NCBI RefSeq assembly: GCF_040115645.1
Contig: NC_089575.1
Coordinates: 930,001-994,000, forward strand
Source: Euwallacea fornicatus
Lineage: Eukaryota; Arthropoda; Insecta; Coleoptera; Curculionidae
Length of the DNA stretch: 64,000 nt
Direction of reading: 5' to 3'
Shown one piece after another: positions 1 through 11,139 of the stretch. Made by a program: the position numbers and the translations under genes. The notes under the pieces are model-generated. The model saw only the letters and a list, made by a program, of their open reading frames with translations. It did not search any database and was not told where the DNA came from. Numbering within the stretch: position 1 is the stretch's first letter; the number at the start of each line of letters is the position of its first letter.

Positions 1-182
1 ACTAAAATTGAACAAAGCATTGAACACAAAGTTATGTTATTTTTTTTTTAGATTAAGTATTAAACGACCTACAACGGACGGAGTAAAAAAACCAATCGCA
101 ATCTATTTTGTTATTAGTTGTTGATACGTTAACTTTGACGCAATGTGCCATTATTGTTAAGTATAAAAAATAAAAACAAAAT

Positions 183-453
183 TTATTCGGCCGCACTCAG
201 CTTGGGCCGCATTTTAATTGAAACTGAATTATTTTCTGCCATTGAGTGTAACTTCCTTCCTTTTTGTTTTAAAACCGCATTAATGCTACGTGGTACAGTT
301 CGTACACGATTTTCCAATACCCTGGTGTAAAACTGTTCCATATTTTCCTTGATTTCAATCCCGGCAAAGAGCCGACAGGAGCAGTCTGCAAGGCTTTTTC
401 GTGCTGTGCTAGAGTGCTTCACTTGGAGACAGGTCTGGCCTGCGAGGAGGACA
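183..453 (-). pseudogene. LT-A transposase, C-terminal fragment
   Basis: Read on the minus strand, this segment aligns base for base with 16980-17200 of copy LT-C. Shared stretches include CTCGCAGGCCAGACCTG and GACTGCTCCTGTCGG, followed by GCATTAATGC near the 3' end. In LT-C the same region encodes the end of a Tc1 DDE domain with the typical RPDLSPIETLW motif and its catalytic glutamate. Here the frame is broken and the upstream 80 bp are missing where Tc1-1 inserted. Neighbouring DNA to the left (1-180) is the 3' TIR of the same element. It is a relic with no expected product. Confidence 0.7.
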
Positions 454-1912
454 CCCTACCAAAGTAAGTAAAACCAAGTTTCAATAATTCGAGTTGACGC
501 CACTGGCCATCATTTTGCCGAAATGTCCTCCGCGGACGTATAAAAGCGGACACACCGCAAAAATGATTTTATTTAAATAATTTTTGGTGCGCATATTTGT
601 ACATGGGAACATAAAGAACGATTAAATTCTCAACCGTATTTATCAATGTATTTGCTGGTTACCAGGGATGTTGGTTTTTTTTACTATAAAAATTGCAATG
701 AAATATCAACAATGTGACTGAAAATTATTGTTATTTGGCGTATAGTGTGCTTAGAAAGTGCTTTTAAAATGATCAAACGTGCCTGGACGCAGAACGCAGG
801 GAAATTTTGATCAAACGAGCGAGTTCGAGAGAGGTCGAACTGTGGTTCTACGAGAGGCTGGTCGGTCATTTAGGGAAGTCGCCACCAGATTGAACCGCAG
901 TGTGAAACACTATAGCTCTAAGAAGGCCAAACAGGCAGAAGGAGAGGTACTGGACGATCCCGAAGAACTGCAGAACGCCAAGATCGCCGCCTTCGAACTA
1001 GGGCCCTAAGACATACATAGATTCGTCTCGTAGAGACGCTGACGGATCGGTGGTTTGCCGGGTATAGAAGAAAGCCCGTTGGGATTTGAACCATTTATCG
1101 CCGGATAAGAAGTTTTGGACTGATTTCCTCCTCGTCCCCATCTCGTCTTACCCCTCACCTCAAATCATCCTCGAAATCGACCGCAGTGGGGTAGAGAACG
1201 AATACATTGGAATCTGGAACGGAATGATATCGTGTTTAGTGACGAACCAGATGGGTGTGCATGACGGTCGGGCAAGAGTAAGGGGTCAAAGATGGAATTT
1301 ACAATGCAGAGGCATGACCATCAGACTGTTGGGGTAATGGTTCGTACGGTAGCAGGTCACTTTTACTTGTCATTAAAGGCAGCGTGACGGTCCGACGATA
1401 CGTCCAAGAAGTCCTAGAACCTCATTTCGTGCCCCACCTAGAAACTCTTGTCGATCCAGTTTTCCAGCAAGACAATGCACGACCACGCGTGCCTAGAGTG
1501 ACTATGGACTTATTTCAACAAAATTCAATCAATTTGCCACCTCGATCTCCAGACCTCTCACCGATTGAACATGGGCGGGATATTGCAGGTGGAAGGTTGC
1601 ATAATTTACCCCATCCCCCGCAAACTTTAGCGGCGTTATGTCATGCTGTCCAGTTAGCCCGGAATGAGCTGTCCCAAAAGGACATTGATTACCCCATTAG
1701 ATCCGTGTCTAGACGTGTACAGGAATGTATAAGACCCCGCAGACGACCGACAAATTAATATAAACATTTTTTTTTATTTTCAACAATTAAATTTGTTCAA
1801 TTTTTTAATGAAGCATTTGTTTCAACATAAGGAACATGCATACCAAATATTATTTGAACAAAACCATTTTTACAGGGTGTCCTCTCTTCTCTGTCACGTA
1901 GTGTATAAAGCC
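454..1912 (+). mobile_element. Tc1-1: Tc1-like element inserted in LT-A
   Basis: The right end is clear. GTAAAAATGG-type sequence is followed by ACAGGGTGTCCTCTCTTC and ends in CACTA next to a TA at 1912, where LT-A sequence resumes. The left end is weaker: GGAGGACACCCT near 446-457 matches the inner part of the inverted repeat, but the outer ~20 bp are missing, so the left terminus was probably deleted with some LT-A sequence. The body codes for a Tc1 transposase relic on the plus strand. Confidence 0.65.
779..1758 (+). pseudogene. Tc1-1 transposase pseudogene
   Basis: A Tc1/mariner transposase cuts and pastes its own element through a DDE/D catalytic domain. The first open stretch (779-1009) has the N-terminal helix-turn-helix signature SEFERGRTVVLREAG and REVATRLNRS. 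A middle part around 1225-1375 carries the first-aspartate region (VFSDEPDG) in a different frame. The last stretch (1384-1758) has FQQDNARP with the second aspartate and PPRSPDLSPIEH with the catalytic glutamate, then a normal C-terminus with DIDYPIRSVSRRVQECI. At least two frameshifts and several stops separate these parts, so the gene is dead. It resembles Tc1-4 (46397-47390), which has the same FERGRIV start. Confidence 0.8.
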
Positions 1913-1915
1913 TCC

Positions 1916-2650
1916 TGCCGTTTGCAATTGTTTAACTGACGGCTACAATTCCTGCCCCAAAATGCCTGGGCCCTTGTTCGAATTTGCGGTACCGTCAATG
2001 AAGCAAAGACACCGAACACCTTGAGATGACACCCAGACCGTCACAGATGCGGTAAATTTAACTTTTTTTTTTTTTTTAACAATCTCCGAGGTATTCTTCT
2101 CCAGGATGCCGGACAATTCTAGTTCGTGGATCACCCACATATGGCTCAAACTTTGATTCGTCACACCGTATAATTGAATTCCATTGGTCTTGAGTCCGAT
2201 TTATTCGGTTTTTAACCCAACGCAATCTTCTTTTAATTTGTTTTTGAGTTAATAATGGTTTTTGTTTGGCCTTTAAAAACTTAAGCATTGATTTAATTAA
2301 CAAGTAATGTTGCGTTAAATTAACATTTACCTTATAAAGCCGTATCCCAATTTCTTTATATGGAGTTAGCAGGCATGGTCAGACATGATTTCTCTGACAG
2401 CTTCGGACCATCTTGCAGCTGACTCCTTGACGAAACATGCTCGTTCTTGTCAGTGATCCTGGAATTCGACAATCTCCTTCGGTAATTTTCGTAATGCGTC
2501 CTTTTCTCAGCTTTTTTCCGTTTTACCGTCTTTTTCGTCCAATTTAGTAATATTTTGCACCCAACTTGGAGTGACATTGAAATTTTGAGCAATTTGGTGT
2601 CTCGAAATTTCACTTTCATGGGCCGGACTCGCCGTGACCGATTTTTCCAT
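1916..2650 (-). pseudogene. LT-A transposase, N-terminal two thirds
   Basis: The start is ATG at 2650 (minus), giving MEKSVTASPAHESEI, and LT-B begins in the same way at 12347. An N-terminal DNA-binding region is followed by KQIKRRLRWVKNRINRT, then a DDE first-aspartate region reading CDESKFEPYVGDPR and a block ending CLCFIDGTANSNKGPGIL. The coding frame changes several times. Between GYGFIR and AKQKPLLTQ, two blocks that are contiguous in ordinary Tc1 proteins, lies a 60-bp segment that starts GTAAAT and ends TTTAAAG. It may be an intron or an in-frame insertion (see findings). The gene stops at 1916, where Tc1-1 starts, and resumes at 453. Confidence 0.75.
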
Positions 2651-2990
2651 AGAAATAATTTAATATTTGCGTTAAACGTCTACGATTATTGTTTGCTCAT
2701 AAACTTATATTGCATAAAAGCATTTTCACGTAAAAAATCGTTTGGGTCACAGTAAAATGTTTATCTCTAATCTGCCACTTGCGGTTCAGGTTAGTTGCAC
2801 TAGAATAAATTACACTTTCATTTCTTACACTTCCAAATAATTATGTATTTTTTCAAATTTAACCTTAACGTTTGAACAAATGATAACAAAATAAATCGAG
2901 CTTGATTTCGTTTCTGTGTTCGTTATGGTTTGTTTAATATTCAAATCTAAAAATAACATAACTTTGCGTTTTATGCTTGGTCTAACTTCA

Positions 2991-3275
2991 AAGCCTCTGG
3001 GCTCCTAGATATGTCGCGGTGACTACTTGTTATCAGAGAAAGGACACCAAACGAGGTCTGGAGACGGAATCGGGATGCGATTTCATTCAATAGCACACTT
3101 CAATTTCACAGTTGAATGGCACAATTTCCATGTACTGACATTCGTTAAATATAAGAAACAAGCACCACTCGGACATGGACGGTAGAAGGCAAAAATGAAC
3201 TTGATACAGTTACGGCAATAAATACCAATGACAATATTTGCGTATTAACATTCGAAATATTATTAACAAAGGAAA
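2991..3275. other. Unassigned spacer
   Basis: No coding match or clear repeat boundary is visible between LT-A and the TA microsatellite. Confidence 0.4.
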
Positions 3276-3297
3276 TATATATATATATATATATATA
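3276..3297. repeat. (TA)n microsatellite, left flank of FB-1
   Basis: An uninterrupted AT dinucleotide run ends directly at the first base of the foldback element. A further short TA run (3976-3987) follows its other end, so the element appears to have landed inside one microsatellite. Confidence 0.9.
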
Positions 3298-3975
3298 CAG
3301 TCACTCAAAAAAGTATCCGTGCAGCCGGAAAAAAATTCTGTAAACCGTAACTTGTGACTGATTTTGTTCAAATTTTGTATAATGAAAATTCAAACCGAAA
3401 CTCAATTTGCGTAATTGCGCAACTTTTGAAAATTTAACTTTTAGAGTGCTTTAAAGCGTTTAAAAAAAAACTCCGTTTTGAAAACTTCTTGTGCGGTGGA
3501 AATTTTTCAATGTGGTTTTAACATTTTTGCAGAGAGGATTTTTCTTCATATATCCTGAAAATTTGACCAAAATCGAATCGCAAATAAGGGAGTTGCAGCT
3601 TTTTAAAGTCGTAAAAAATGTCAAAGTTTCGTCATTTTTCGCGAAAATCGTCACTCTTTGGCGTTTTTGAAAGGCTCAAACTCCCTTATTTACGGTTCGA
3701 TTTTGACCAAATTTTCAGGACATATGAAGAAAAATCCTCTCTGCAAGAACGTTAAAACAACATTGAAAAATTTCCCCCGCACAAGAAGTTTTCAAAACGG
3801 AGTTTTTTTTTAAACGCTGGAAAGCACTCTAAAAGTAAAATTTTCAAAAGTTGCGCAATTACGCAAATTGAGTTTCGGTTTGAATTTTCATTATACAAAA
3901 TTTGAACAAAATCAGTCACAAGTTACGGTTTACAGAATTTTTTTCCGGCTGCACGGATACTTTTTTCAGTGACTG
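3298..3975. mobile_element. FB-1: Tc1-type foldback (MITE-like) element
   Basis: The element is a near-perfect inverted repeat of two ~300-bp arms around a ~70-bp centre. The left end reads CAGTCACTCAAAAAAGTATC and the right end is its complement, with one A/T difference. The arms keep pairing through the block at 3540-3600 versus 3680-3740 (AAGGGAGTT, GACCAAAATCGAATCG). Both ends touch TA dinucleotides, the Tc1/mariner target. It encodes no protein; open frames in it are chance. Mobilisation would need a transposase supplied in trans. Confidence 0.9.
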
Positions 3976-3988
3976 TATATATATATAC

Positions 3989-4896
3989 AGGGTTCGCCAT
4001 TACTCCGGCCTCGGTTCCTGGTGTCTTTGTATAAATATCAATATGAAATGTTTAGTACAGTACTCATTTATATTGGAAACCTGCATGATTTAATAATATT
4101 TTTGTTTATACAGAGTGTTCCGTTTTCGCTGGACAGCATAAAGTTATAATTTTTTAAATAGCAACTCATAATTTTTTTTATGCCATTTGGTTAAACCTTA
4201 ATTTAGAAGGAAAATACATTAAACATTTTTTAAATTGGTAGCGGCGTTGCCATATTAGAAAAATTTCTTTAAAAATGCAGCGTCAGAAAAAATTATCACA
4301 AAACTGGTGTTTTTTGAAATTTTGAAATTTGTTTTTGTAAAGTAGTAAATGAAAGTCAGAGGTACTCAAAAACTTTAAAACATTTTTTTAATGTACCATA
4401 CTTTTTTTGTATAAGAGCGCTAATTTGCAAATTTTACAAATTGCTGAAACTCGTTTTTTTTAAATGGTACCCATGATTTTTTTCAAGTCCCTCTAATGTA
4501 GTTTTTAATTCTCTATTAATTTGCAATAACATCTTATCATCTAACATTTACAGTTATGGAGATATTTACAGAATTTCAATCAAATTGCAACAGGCATTAT
4601 TATAATTAACATTTATAATTTTAGAGATACTTTTAAAGTAAACTGTAGTTAAACTAAAGAATAATAAAAAACAACAAAATAAAAAATATATATATTAATT
4701 TAACAAATACTCGAAATGTGCGCGAATCTTTAGGACGAAGACTTCAGACGTGCCTACATCAAAACGGACAAAATTGTCCTCCATTTCGATCAGAAACCAG
4801 TTGAAGTCTTGCCAGAAAAGACCTATTTACTTCTCGTAACATCTCAATGCTTACGGTATTACAATGGTAATCTTTTGGTGACTAATTACTATCACA
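3989..4896. other. AT-rich unassigned region with TIR-like ends
   Basis: Two element-end-like motifs are visible: ACAGGGTTCGCCATTACTC at 3986 and ACAGAGTGTTCCG at about 4112, followed by TTTTCGCTGGACAGC. Similar sequence (GGTTTTCGTGGGACAGC) occurs at about 59094. I could not find matching opposite ends, so no element is delimited. Nothing codes. Confidence 0.35.
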
Positions 4897-5285
4897 TTAC
4901 ATCTGGAAGTGCTCGAAAAGGGTGCTCGAAGGGAAAAGGAGGCGGGATTGTCTTGTCTGTCTTGTTAAGCAAAGTGGGCTCAGTATAGTTGAGCTGTTGG
5001 TGTTCTTTTTCCATCTGTTCTGTAGTTGTCGTAGTCTTTCTGTTATTCTTATCATGTTTGTGCGTTCATACAGTAATTGGTTGGGTGGGTTGTGTACGGG
5101 TTTTCGGGGTGTCTTAGTTTTGTGATTAGTCTTAGTGCAATCTGTTCTGTAGTCTGTATGTGTTTGCTTGTTTTTTCCGTTGCATTTGCCCTCAGTACGT
5201 GCCCGTAGTCCAATAGTGGTCTGCATATGGTTTTGCCAAAACTTATATTTACTGAGACATCGCACTTTGACGCGCTAATGAGCAA
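4897..5285 (-). pseudogene. Jockey-like non-LTR retrotransposon, 3' end of ORF2
   Basis: On the minus strand this reads as the region just after the reverse transcriptase of jockey-clade retrotransposons. It has KTICRPLLDYGHVLRANATE (the 'RP-LEYG-P-W-NA' block) and IQTTEQIALRLITKLRHP, then, after a frameshift, RITERLRQLQNRWKK and a C-terminus ending LFEHFQM. The fragment at 11140-11995 ends in the same way (LFEHFHE), so both come from one family. The reverse transcriptase itself is absent, which is usual for 5'-truncated copies. No target-site duplication could be made out. Confidence 0.65.
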
Positions 5286-5289
5286 CCCC

Positions 5290-6877
5290 GTATATATAAA
5301 CCCTTATTTTTCAATCTCGTTGTAATTTATATGAAATTTTATGCGCATATTTTGTAAAAATTTCACGCTTTTTCGAGCGCATATTTCAAAATTTGTTATG
5401 CCTATAAATCGGCACTTCAGTTCTAACGATTTTATAAATTATTTTCGCCTCACACGATTCTTAAATCATTTTGAGGAGGTGAAATATTCACTGACGACTT
5501 TTCACACGGGGTTACGTGCATCGCCGTAAACGGGAAAAACCGTACATAACGAAAATATGCGTCGCCAGTCACCTTAAAGGTGTTTTTGAGGAATTTATCA
5601 TGTCTCCTCCCGGTCGTTCATAAAATAATAGACATTTATTAAGGTTGGAGCCCATATGGCCCGGGAAGCAATTAACGTATGAAAACCTTTCCTCGTGGGT
5701 TTCCAGGTTAGAGCTTTTGCCGTGGTGAAACCCCCTCGCAGGTCTAAAAAGATTTCCATCGCATTAAGAGCTTGAAAGGCGTAATAGGCTCAAAAAGATA
5801 CTCTCCCTCCCAATAGAGCTCCCCGACTTCAAGTGACGGGTTTGGCAAAAGTCTTTAAATAAAAGATCAATGGCTTGTCCTCCATTTGGAGATATATTTT
5901 GGTAATTTTCACATCGGAAAGCCGCACTCTTTTAGTTGAGTCGTAATCAATTATACTCAGTGTTAAATGTTTTATATTCTATTAATAGGCATAAGGAAAT
6001 ATATTTCATAATCAACCTAATAGCACCTATATAGTAAACATTTATATGATCTTATTATATTCGTTTTAATTGATGGGTACGATAACGGTCAGAGTGACCT
6101 GCAAACACACTAATAGTTTGTTCTATTTTCTGGTTCAAGGCAATGGAAAATATCATAAAAGTTTAATTATTATCGCTGAACTATTCATACAATCAACATT
6201 AATTACTAAAATTCTTTCGAGCTTTATTATTACATTTTTTTGATTTTTTTTTTTTAATTTTTTTTTTATTTCTGAAGTTGCTCTATCAAGTCCGATCATT
6301 AGTGAAACATTTATTATGCATTAATTAAACATTCCAGGAATTTGGCTCCCATTTAATCGCTCTTGATACAATATCAGCGACTGAAATTGGAAATTTAAAG
6401 AACGGCTTAATGAACAATTTCAAAATTATAATTAACGTTTCTTTCCCTCGTTGTTTGCTTTGGCCTTTATTACTTCTCTTTCCTCTGAAATGGTTTAATT
6501 CCAAGAAGGTAGTAAAGGTCGGGCCCGTTTTAATAAGATTTCATTGCAATGCAGTAGGAAGATTTGTGTGTGAAAGAGTAAGCAATGATAAGAGATAATT
6601 GATCATTTGTATTTCCTCAACGTGCAAGCACAGGCTGTATCTCACAAGCTATGAATGGCAGTAGCCCTAAATACAAATTTTGTTAAGGAACGTTATCACA
6701 AGAACACTTTAAGAACGCTTTCGTTATTGCCGTGTTGGTAGTTTCACTCGAAATCAGTGACATTAAATACTAAATAATTGAAAGGGAGCCCCTCTGCACC
6801 TGAGACAATTTTTGTATCTCTGCGGGCCCGGACGTCTTGAAGTGGGACCAAGCACAAATGCAAAGTCATGTTTTTGT
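5290..6877. other. Unassigned noncoding region
   Basis: I see no coding similarity or repeat structure in this 1.6 kb. It has T-rich runs near 6237-6270. It may be unique intergenic DNA or old unrecognised repeat. Confidence 0.4.
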
Positions 6878-8151
6878 AGATTTACTAGATGCCCAACTAA
6901 GTTTCCGGGTTTTTTGATCAATGGAAAATGGAAAATTTTAAGAGAAACGCAAAAAATGATTTATTCAAAATATCGTCCCTCTCCGTCTACACATTTTCGC
7001 CATATCTCTGGCAACACATAAACACTCCGACGATAAAACGGCCCGTCTTTGGACCGAAACCATTCGTCCAGCCAATTTTGCACTTCCTCGAAATTGTCCA
7101 AATGTAACCACCCTGCCAAGCCATGGCCCATCGATCGGAACAAGTGAAAATCTGAGGGGGACAGGTCTGGCGAATATGGCGGGTGCCGATTCCATTTCAG
7201 CGTTTTGCTGGGCGTCCTGGATGAGGGAAGTGCAACGGCTTGGAGCGTTGCCGTGCTGCAATATCATTCGTTTGCGTCTCGTGTTCCATTATTGCCGTTT
7301 TTCCATTCAGACTGATTAGTTGCTGTCGCTAGCGATGCCGATTGACAGTTTCTCCCGGTTTCAGCAGCTCATGGACACGATTCCTTTTTGGTCCCACCAA
7401 ACGCAGCGCACTGTCTTCTCTCCGAAGAGCTTTGGCTCGTGCTTTCACCTGCTTCGCCAGGTGAAAGCCACGATTTTTTGCGTTTAGAGTTCTCAAAATA
7501 CATCCATCTCTTATCTCCAGTAACGATTCGGTGCAGAAAGCTCTTTCTTTCATGTCGTAAAAGCAAAATTTCGGAAGTGGTTCTCCGATTTTCCATCTGT
7601 CTCTCAATCAACTCGTGCAGCACCCATTTTCCCTCTTTTTGAATTTTTCCCGTAGCACGCAAACGTTCGGAAATACCTTGGCGAGTCATGTTTAATGCCT
7701 CCGCAAGTCGATCTTGTGTTTGCGTATCGTCTTCATCCAATAACTCTTGCAGATCGGCGTCTTCAATTGATTTTGGTCTTCCGGAGCGTTTCTTGTCCTC
7801 GATGTCGAAGTCGCCACTTCTGAAGCGCTTAAACCAATTTTCACAAGCAGTTTTCGATGGTGCATGTTGATCGTAGGCCTCCTCAAGCAAATGACGTGCT
7901 TCAGCTGCATTTTCTTTGTCAAATTAAAGCAAAGACTCTCGCAAATGTTGTTCATTTGGCACAAAACTAGACATTTTCGTTATAAGAAAAAAATACTTTG
8001 CGTTGCGATACATGTTGACATTCCAACTGGTTATTGATGACAACTGTCTAAGCCATGAACAAAACACAGTTTCCGCTATTATGTCGGTTGCACGTGTCGT
8101 TAGCGCCATCTATGTGTGAACACCGGAAACTTAGTTGTGCATTTAGTAAAT
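6878..8151 (-). mobile_element. Mar-1: Mos1-like mariner, decayed
   Basis: The length is about 1.27 kb, which is normal for mariner. The TIRs are about 30 bp: ATTTACTAGATGCCCAACTA with AGTTTCCGG at the left, and at the right a complement differing at only two positions in this stretch (TAGTTGTGCATTTAGTAAAT). Both ends lie beside TA-containing sequence. The transposase relic is on the minus strand between them. Confidence 0.85.
6961..7974 (-). pseudogene. Mar-1 transposase pseudogene (Mos1/mauritiana-like)
   Basis: The frame starts with MSSFVPNEQHLRESLL, very like the start of Mos1-type mariner transposases (about 345 aa), and then meets a stop. The second open stretch (7369-7890) has the HTH core ACENWFKRFRSGDFDIEDK, the linker RLAEALNMTRQGISERL, the conserved WVLHELIERQMENRR, and the first catalytic aspartate in HRIVTGDKRWMYFENSKRKK. 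The last stretch ends with WRKCVDGEGRYFE next to the stop. The region of the second and third aspartates is frameshifted. Several breaks show it is inactive. Mar-2 is a relative of the same type. Confidence 0.85.
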
Positions 8152-8520
8152 TTTAAATAAACTATAATAAATTTATTTTGTTGTTATTTGGTGACACGTT
8201 AAGACGAATTTTGAAAAAATATACAATTGCTGTGAAAGTCGCGAATAACGACGTCGGTTACTCCCACAAGTCGCACATAGCGACGGAAATTCGAACCCTT
8301 GGCTGGATTTGTATTTACTCTCTTGCAAAAAAGTCGCTTTTAATGCCCGCAAAAACGGCATTTTTGGCCGGTTACTAGCCAGATATAACGACACTAGTCA
8401 TATTATAGTAATTGTGGTATAAGGTTAAAGTCTATGGAAGAGTGACTGACATTTTTTTAAAAAACACTGCCTTTAGTGACTTAATCAACTAATCTCAGAA
8501 AATTTTAAAAAATATTTATA

Positions 8521-9074
8521 TACACTGGCGAGCATAAAATTGGGGTCACTTCGAAATTTTCAAATATAAATGTATTGAAGGAGAAGTGATATTTTTCGCT
8601 GGCATACCGGCATTGCTTCATGAAATTTCGGATCATTGGGAAAATGTTTACGGTTCTGCATGGTTCTACCATGAAAAAAAAAGATTGATAAAAGACCTTT
8701 AATATCTATGCATCCTCTTTATCAGTTCCATTCAATTGTTGTTCACTTTAGGCGAATTGGTTAAAGGTGTTCTCTTTAACTTCAAGTTGCGCCAACAGTA
8801 GAAAGGCAAAAAGAGGGGGAAATACGCGATATTAATGTCATTATGAGTTGAGCACAAAATTGTGTTCAAAAATGTTACAGTGCTTGGGTAATGGACACCC
8901 TGTACAATACATCGGTTATTTGGGTACAGGATCGTGTTTTTTTTACCATTTACCCTTAACAAGGTTAAAGAACCTCAGAATCGATAAAGGCTATCCTTTT
9001 TTATTTTTTTGGAAGTTAGGAAGGCAAAAATTTCGAAAATACTAAAGTGACCCGAATTTTATGCTCGCCAGTAT
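8521..9074. mobile_element. Min-1: internally deleted Tc1 derivative
   Basis: The ends are inverted repeats: TACACTGGCGAGCATAAAAT at the left and its complement ATTTTATGCTCGCCAGTATA at the right, each followed inward by GGTCACTTCG-type sequence. The right ~260 bp are almost identical to 38393-38652 in Min-2. That shared part includes the last codons of a Tc1 transposase (RGGNTRY and stop), showing that Min-1 once carried a gene. The region 8600-8815 is not recognisable. The copy is about 550 bp and non-autonomous. Confidence 0.8.
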
Positions 9075-9529
9075 ACATATATATGAACATGCTAGACACT
9101 TATACATATGTATGGTCGTGGGTTTTCTGCGATTGGTATGTACAGTTGTTAATACACCACTTTTTTTTTATAAGTTTCGATCTTTTTTGGCGGAATTTCT
9201 AGTTGAGTGCCGGCAGTGCCGACTTCGTATTGTAATTACTATAAATATTCAAAAAATCGATTTCTTTGAACCATTTACCTATAGCAAGCAACGAAAACTG
9301 CGACAAAGGAGTTTGTTCATTTAACCCATAGAATCTGAGTTTTTTATGTGTCGATATTTTCATTAATATTTCGTGTCGATAAATGGCTCAGACAAATAAA
9401 GTTTTTTAGAAGAGTGCACAAAGAATAGGAAGCATCGGGAAAATTCCTCAATTATGAACGAGGACTGTATAAATTAGTAGCTGTGCTCATTGTACTTATT
9501 CAACTTATTTGCATTATTGTAATTTTGTT
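9075..9529. other. Unassigned spacer
   Basis: Nothing coding is recognisable between Min-1 and the pogo relic. The 5' end of the pogo element may lie here but no TIR was identified. Confidence 0.35.
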
Positions 9530-11077
9530 GTGTTCTAAAAAATAACTTCGAGAGAAAGCAAAGTTTTCCAGACTTGAAGCAAACGAAAGCAATAAAACCA
9601 TTGCAAATGAGTTGTACTTATCGGATTCGACTCTTTCCATAATTTGGAAGAACCGAGAAAATGTCAAGAATGTTTTTAATGAAAATTTGTTCTAAAGAAG
9701 AAACTTAAGTTATCCAATCATGAGGATATTGATCAGGTGTTATTTTAACTAGTTTAAAAAGGAAAAAAGTAAAGGATCAGCAATCACTGGTCCAATACTG
9801 CAGGCAAAAGCGGAGCAATTCGCCTAAATAATTAATAAACGTCCGGAACATAAATGCTCAGAAAGTTAGATTAAATGCTTCCGGCAAAGACATAACAGTT
9901 TATATGGAAAAATTAGTGACAAATTTGCTGCGTATCAGTTGCAGTGACAGAAAAATGACTTAAATTTGCGCGGGAGAAAGGAATTCGGAAAAATTGCCAG
10001 AATTACGAGATTTTTAACGCAGTTGAAACAGGTCTCTCCTACAAACTGACCCTGCTGAAAATATTCAAATTTGAAGGAGAGAAGTGCAGAGGTGGAAAAA
10101 TGTCGCAGGAAAAAGTTACTTTTTTTGTTTCAATCAATATAAAAGAATCAGAAAAATGTAATTTGATTACTGATGGAAAATCACAGAACCCTCGCTGTTT
10201 TAAGAATGTTAAATCGTTACCTGTGTCCGAGACATCTAATTAAAAAAACTGGATACATCAGACGTCAGAGAGAATTTATTAACATTTTGGAAGGCTGGAA
10301 CACTGAATTAATAAAAAAAAAAAGAAAAAATCTTGTTTTTAGAAGACAATTGTCCAGCGCATCCAAAAATGTCAAATTAAGAGGATATCCACGTTCAATA
10401 TCTCCCACCAAATACTGCATTGCAGCCGGTTGACCAGAGTATCATAAAATCATTGAAAGTTCATTTTTGGAAACTTCAGCTAATGAATATTAAAATATAA
10501 TATAATAATGCTATTAATCTTTCGGATGCAATATCAATGATTTCTAAAGCACGGAACAGGGTACCACCCCAAACAATCACGAGTTGCTTTAGACGTGCAG
10601 GTTTGCACCTAGCTCCAGGAGCTGAGGACCTACAAGAGGGAGACAATCTCCCTTTAGCTGAGGTGGCCAGAAGGATAGATCATGATTTTGGAAAAGACGA
10701 TGATGTGCCTCTTGCTGTGATGAGAGACAACCTTGTATTGTTAGATGAATTTGATTGTTTGATTGATTGATTAGTTGAACGTTGATTTTCACGTGGGAAC
10801 AAATGGTGCTTTATCTGACAAAGAAATTGGAAACGAAGTGCTCACCATTCAAGTAGTCCAAGGTAAAAGTGAGGACGACTCTGAGGATGATGAAGATTTT
10901 AAGCCACCGTCAATTGTAGAACTTCTACAAACTGTGAAGACCCCGAACAGTTTTGCGCTATGCGGTGATTCCAGCGACAAACTGCTTCTGAATGAAATCA
11001 GTTCCGCAGAGGAAAAAACTGAATTAATTTATTTTATCTCGCGTTGCAAAAACAAACACAATTTATTGAATATTTAA
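9530..11077 (+). pseudogene. Pogo-1: pogo/Tigger-like transposase pseudogene
   Basis: Pogo-family transposases (relatives of jerky and CENP-B) bind DNA with an N-terminal HTH and cut with a DDE_1 domain. Around 9560-9690 a frame reads LEANKSNKTIANELYLSDST, a CENP-B-type HTH. Around 10340-10470 two hallmark blocks occur in different frames: DNCPAHPK with the second aspartate, and YLPPNTALQPVDQSIIKSLK with the region of the third aspartate. The C-terminal part is open: 10537-10770 (MISKARNRVPPQTITSCFRR, then AGLHLAP) and, after a frameshift, 10775-11077 with an acidic stretch (EDDSEDDEDF) and a plausible end. Many stops occur upstream, so it is inactive. Confidence 0.8.
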
Positions 11078-11139
11078 ATAACTAATGCGTTTTTACCATA
11101 AATACGTAAACACAAATACCTTAGAAGTCATATTAAATT

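Larger units (their letters stand above)
1..2990 (-). mobile_element. LT-A: Tc1-like element with ~200-bp TIRs, split by Tc1-1
   Basis: Both ends carry the same sequence in opposite orientation. Bases 1-180 match the reverse complement of about 2760-2990, sharing blocks such as CAAAGTTATGTTATTTTT and TATTTTGTTAT. Between them lies a decayed Tc1-type transposase on the minus strand, with its 5' part at 1916-2650 and its 3' part at 183-453. The gap is filled by a different Tc1 element (Tc1-1). The second copy of this family (12150-12868 plus 16662-17416) bridges the break, so the two halves are seen to belong together; about 80 bp of LT-A was lost at the left junction. The window starts at or within a few bases of the element's 3' end. 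The element is dead. Confidence 0.75.

Noticed and set aside
446..457. GGAGGACACCCT as a full left TIR of Tc1-1
   Set aside because: The bases just left of it align with LT-C, so only the inner part can belong to Tc1-1; the outer TIR seems lost.
8848..9045. Two nearly identical 65-aa frames (here and at 38427-38624)
   Set aside because: They lie in the shared 3' noncoding end and TIR of Min-1 and Min-2, after the transposase stop.
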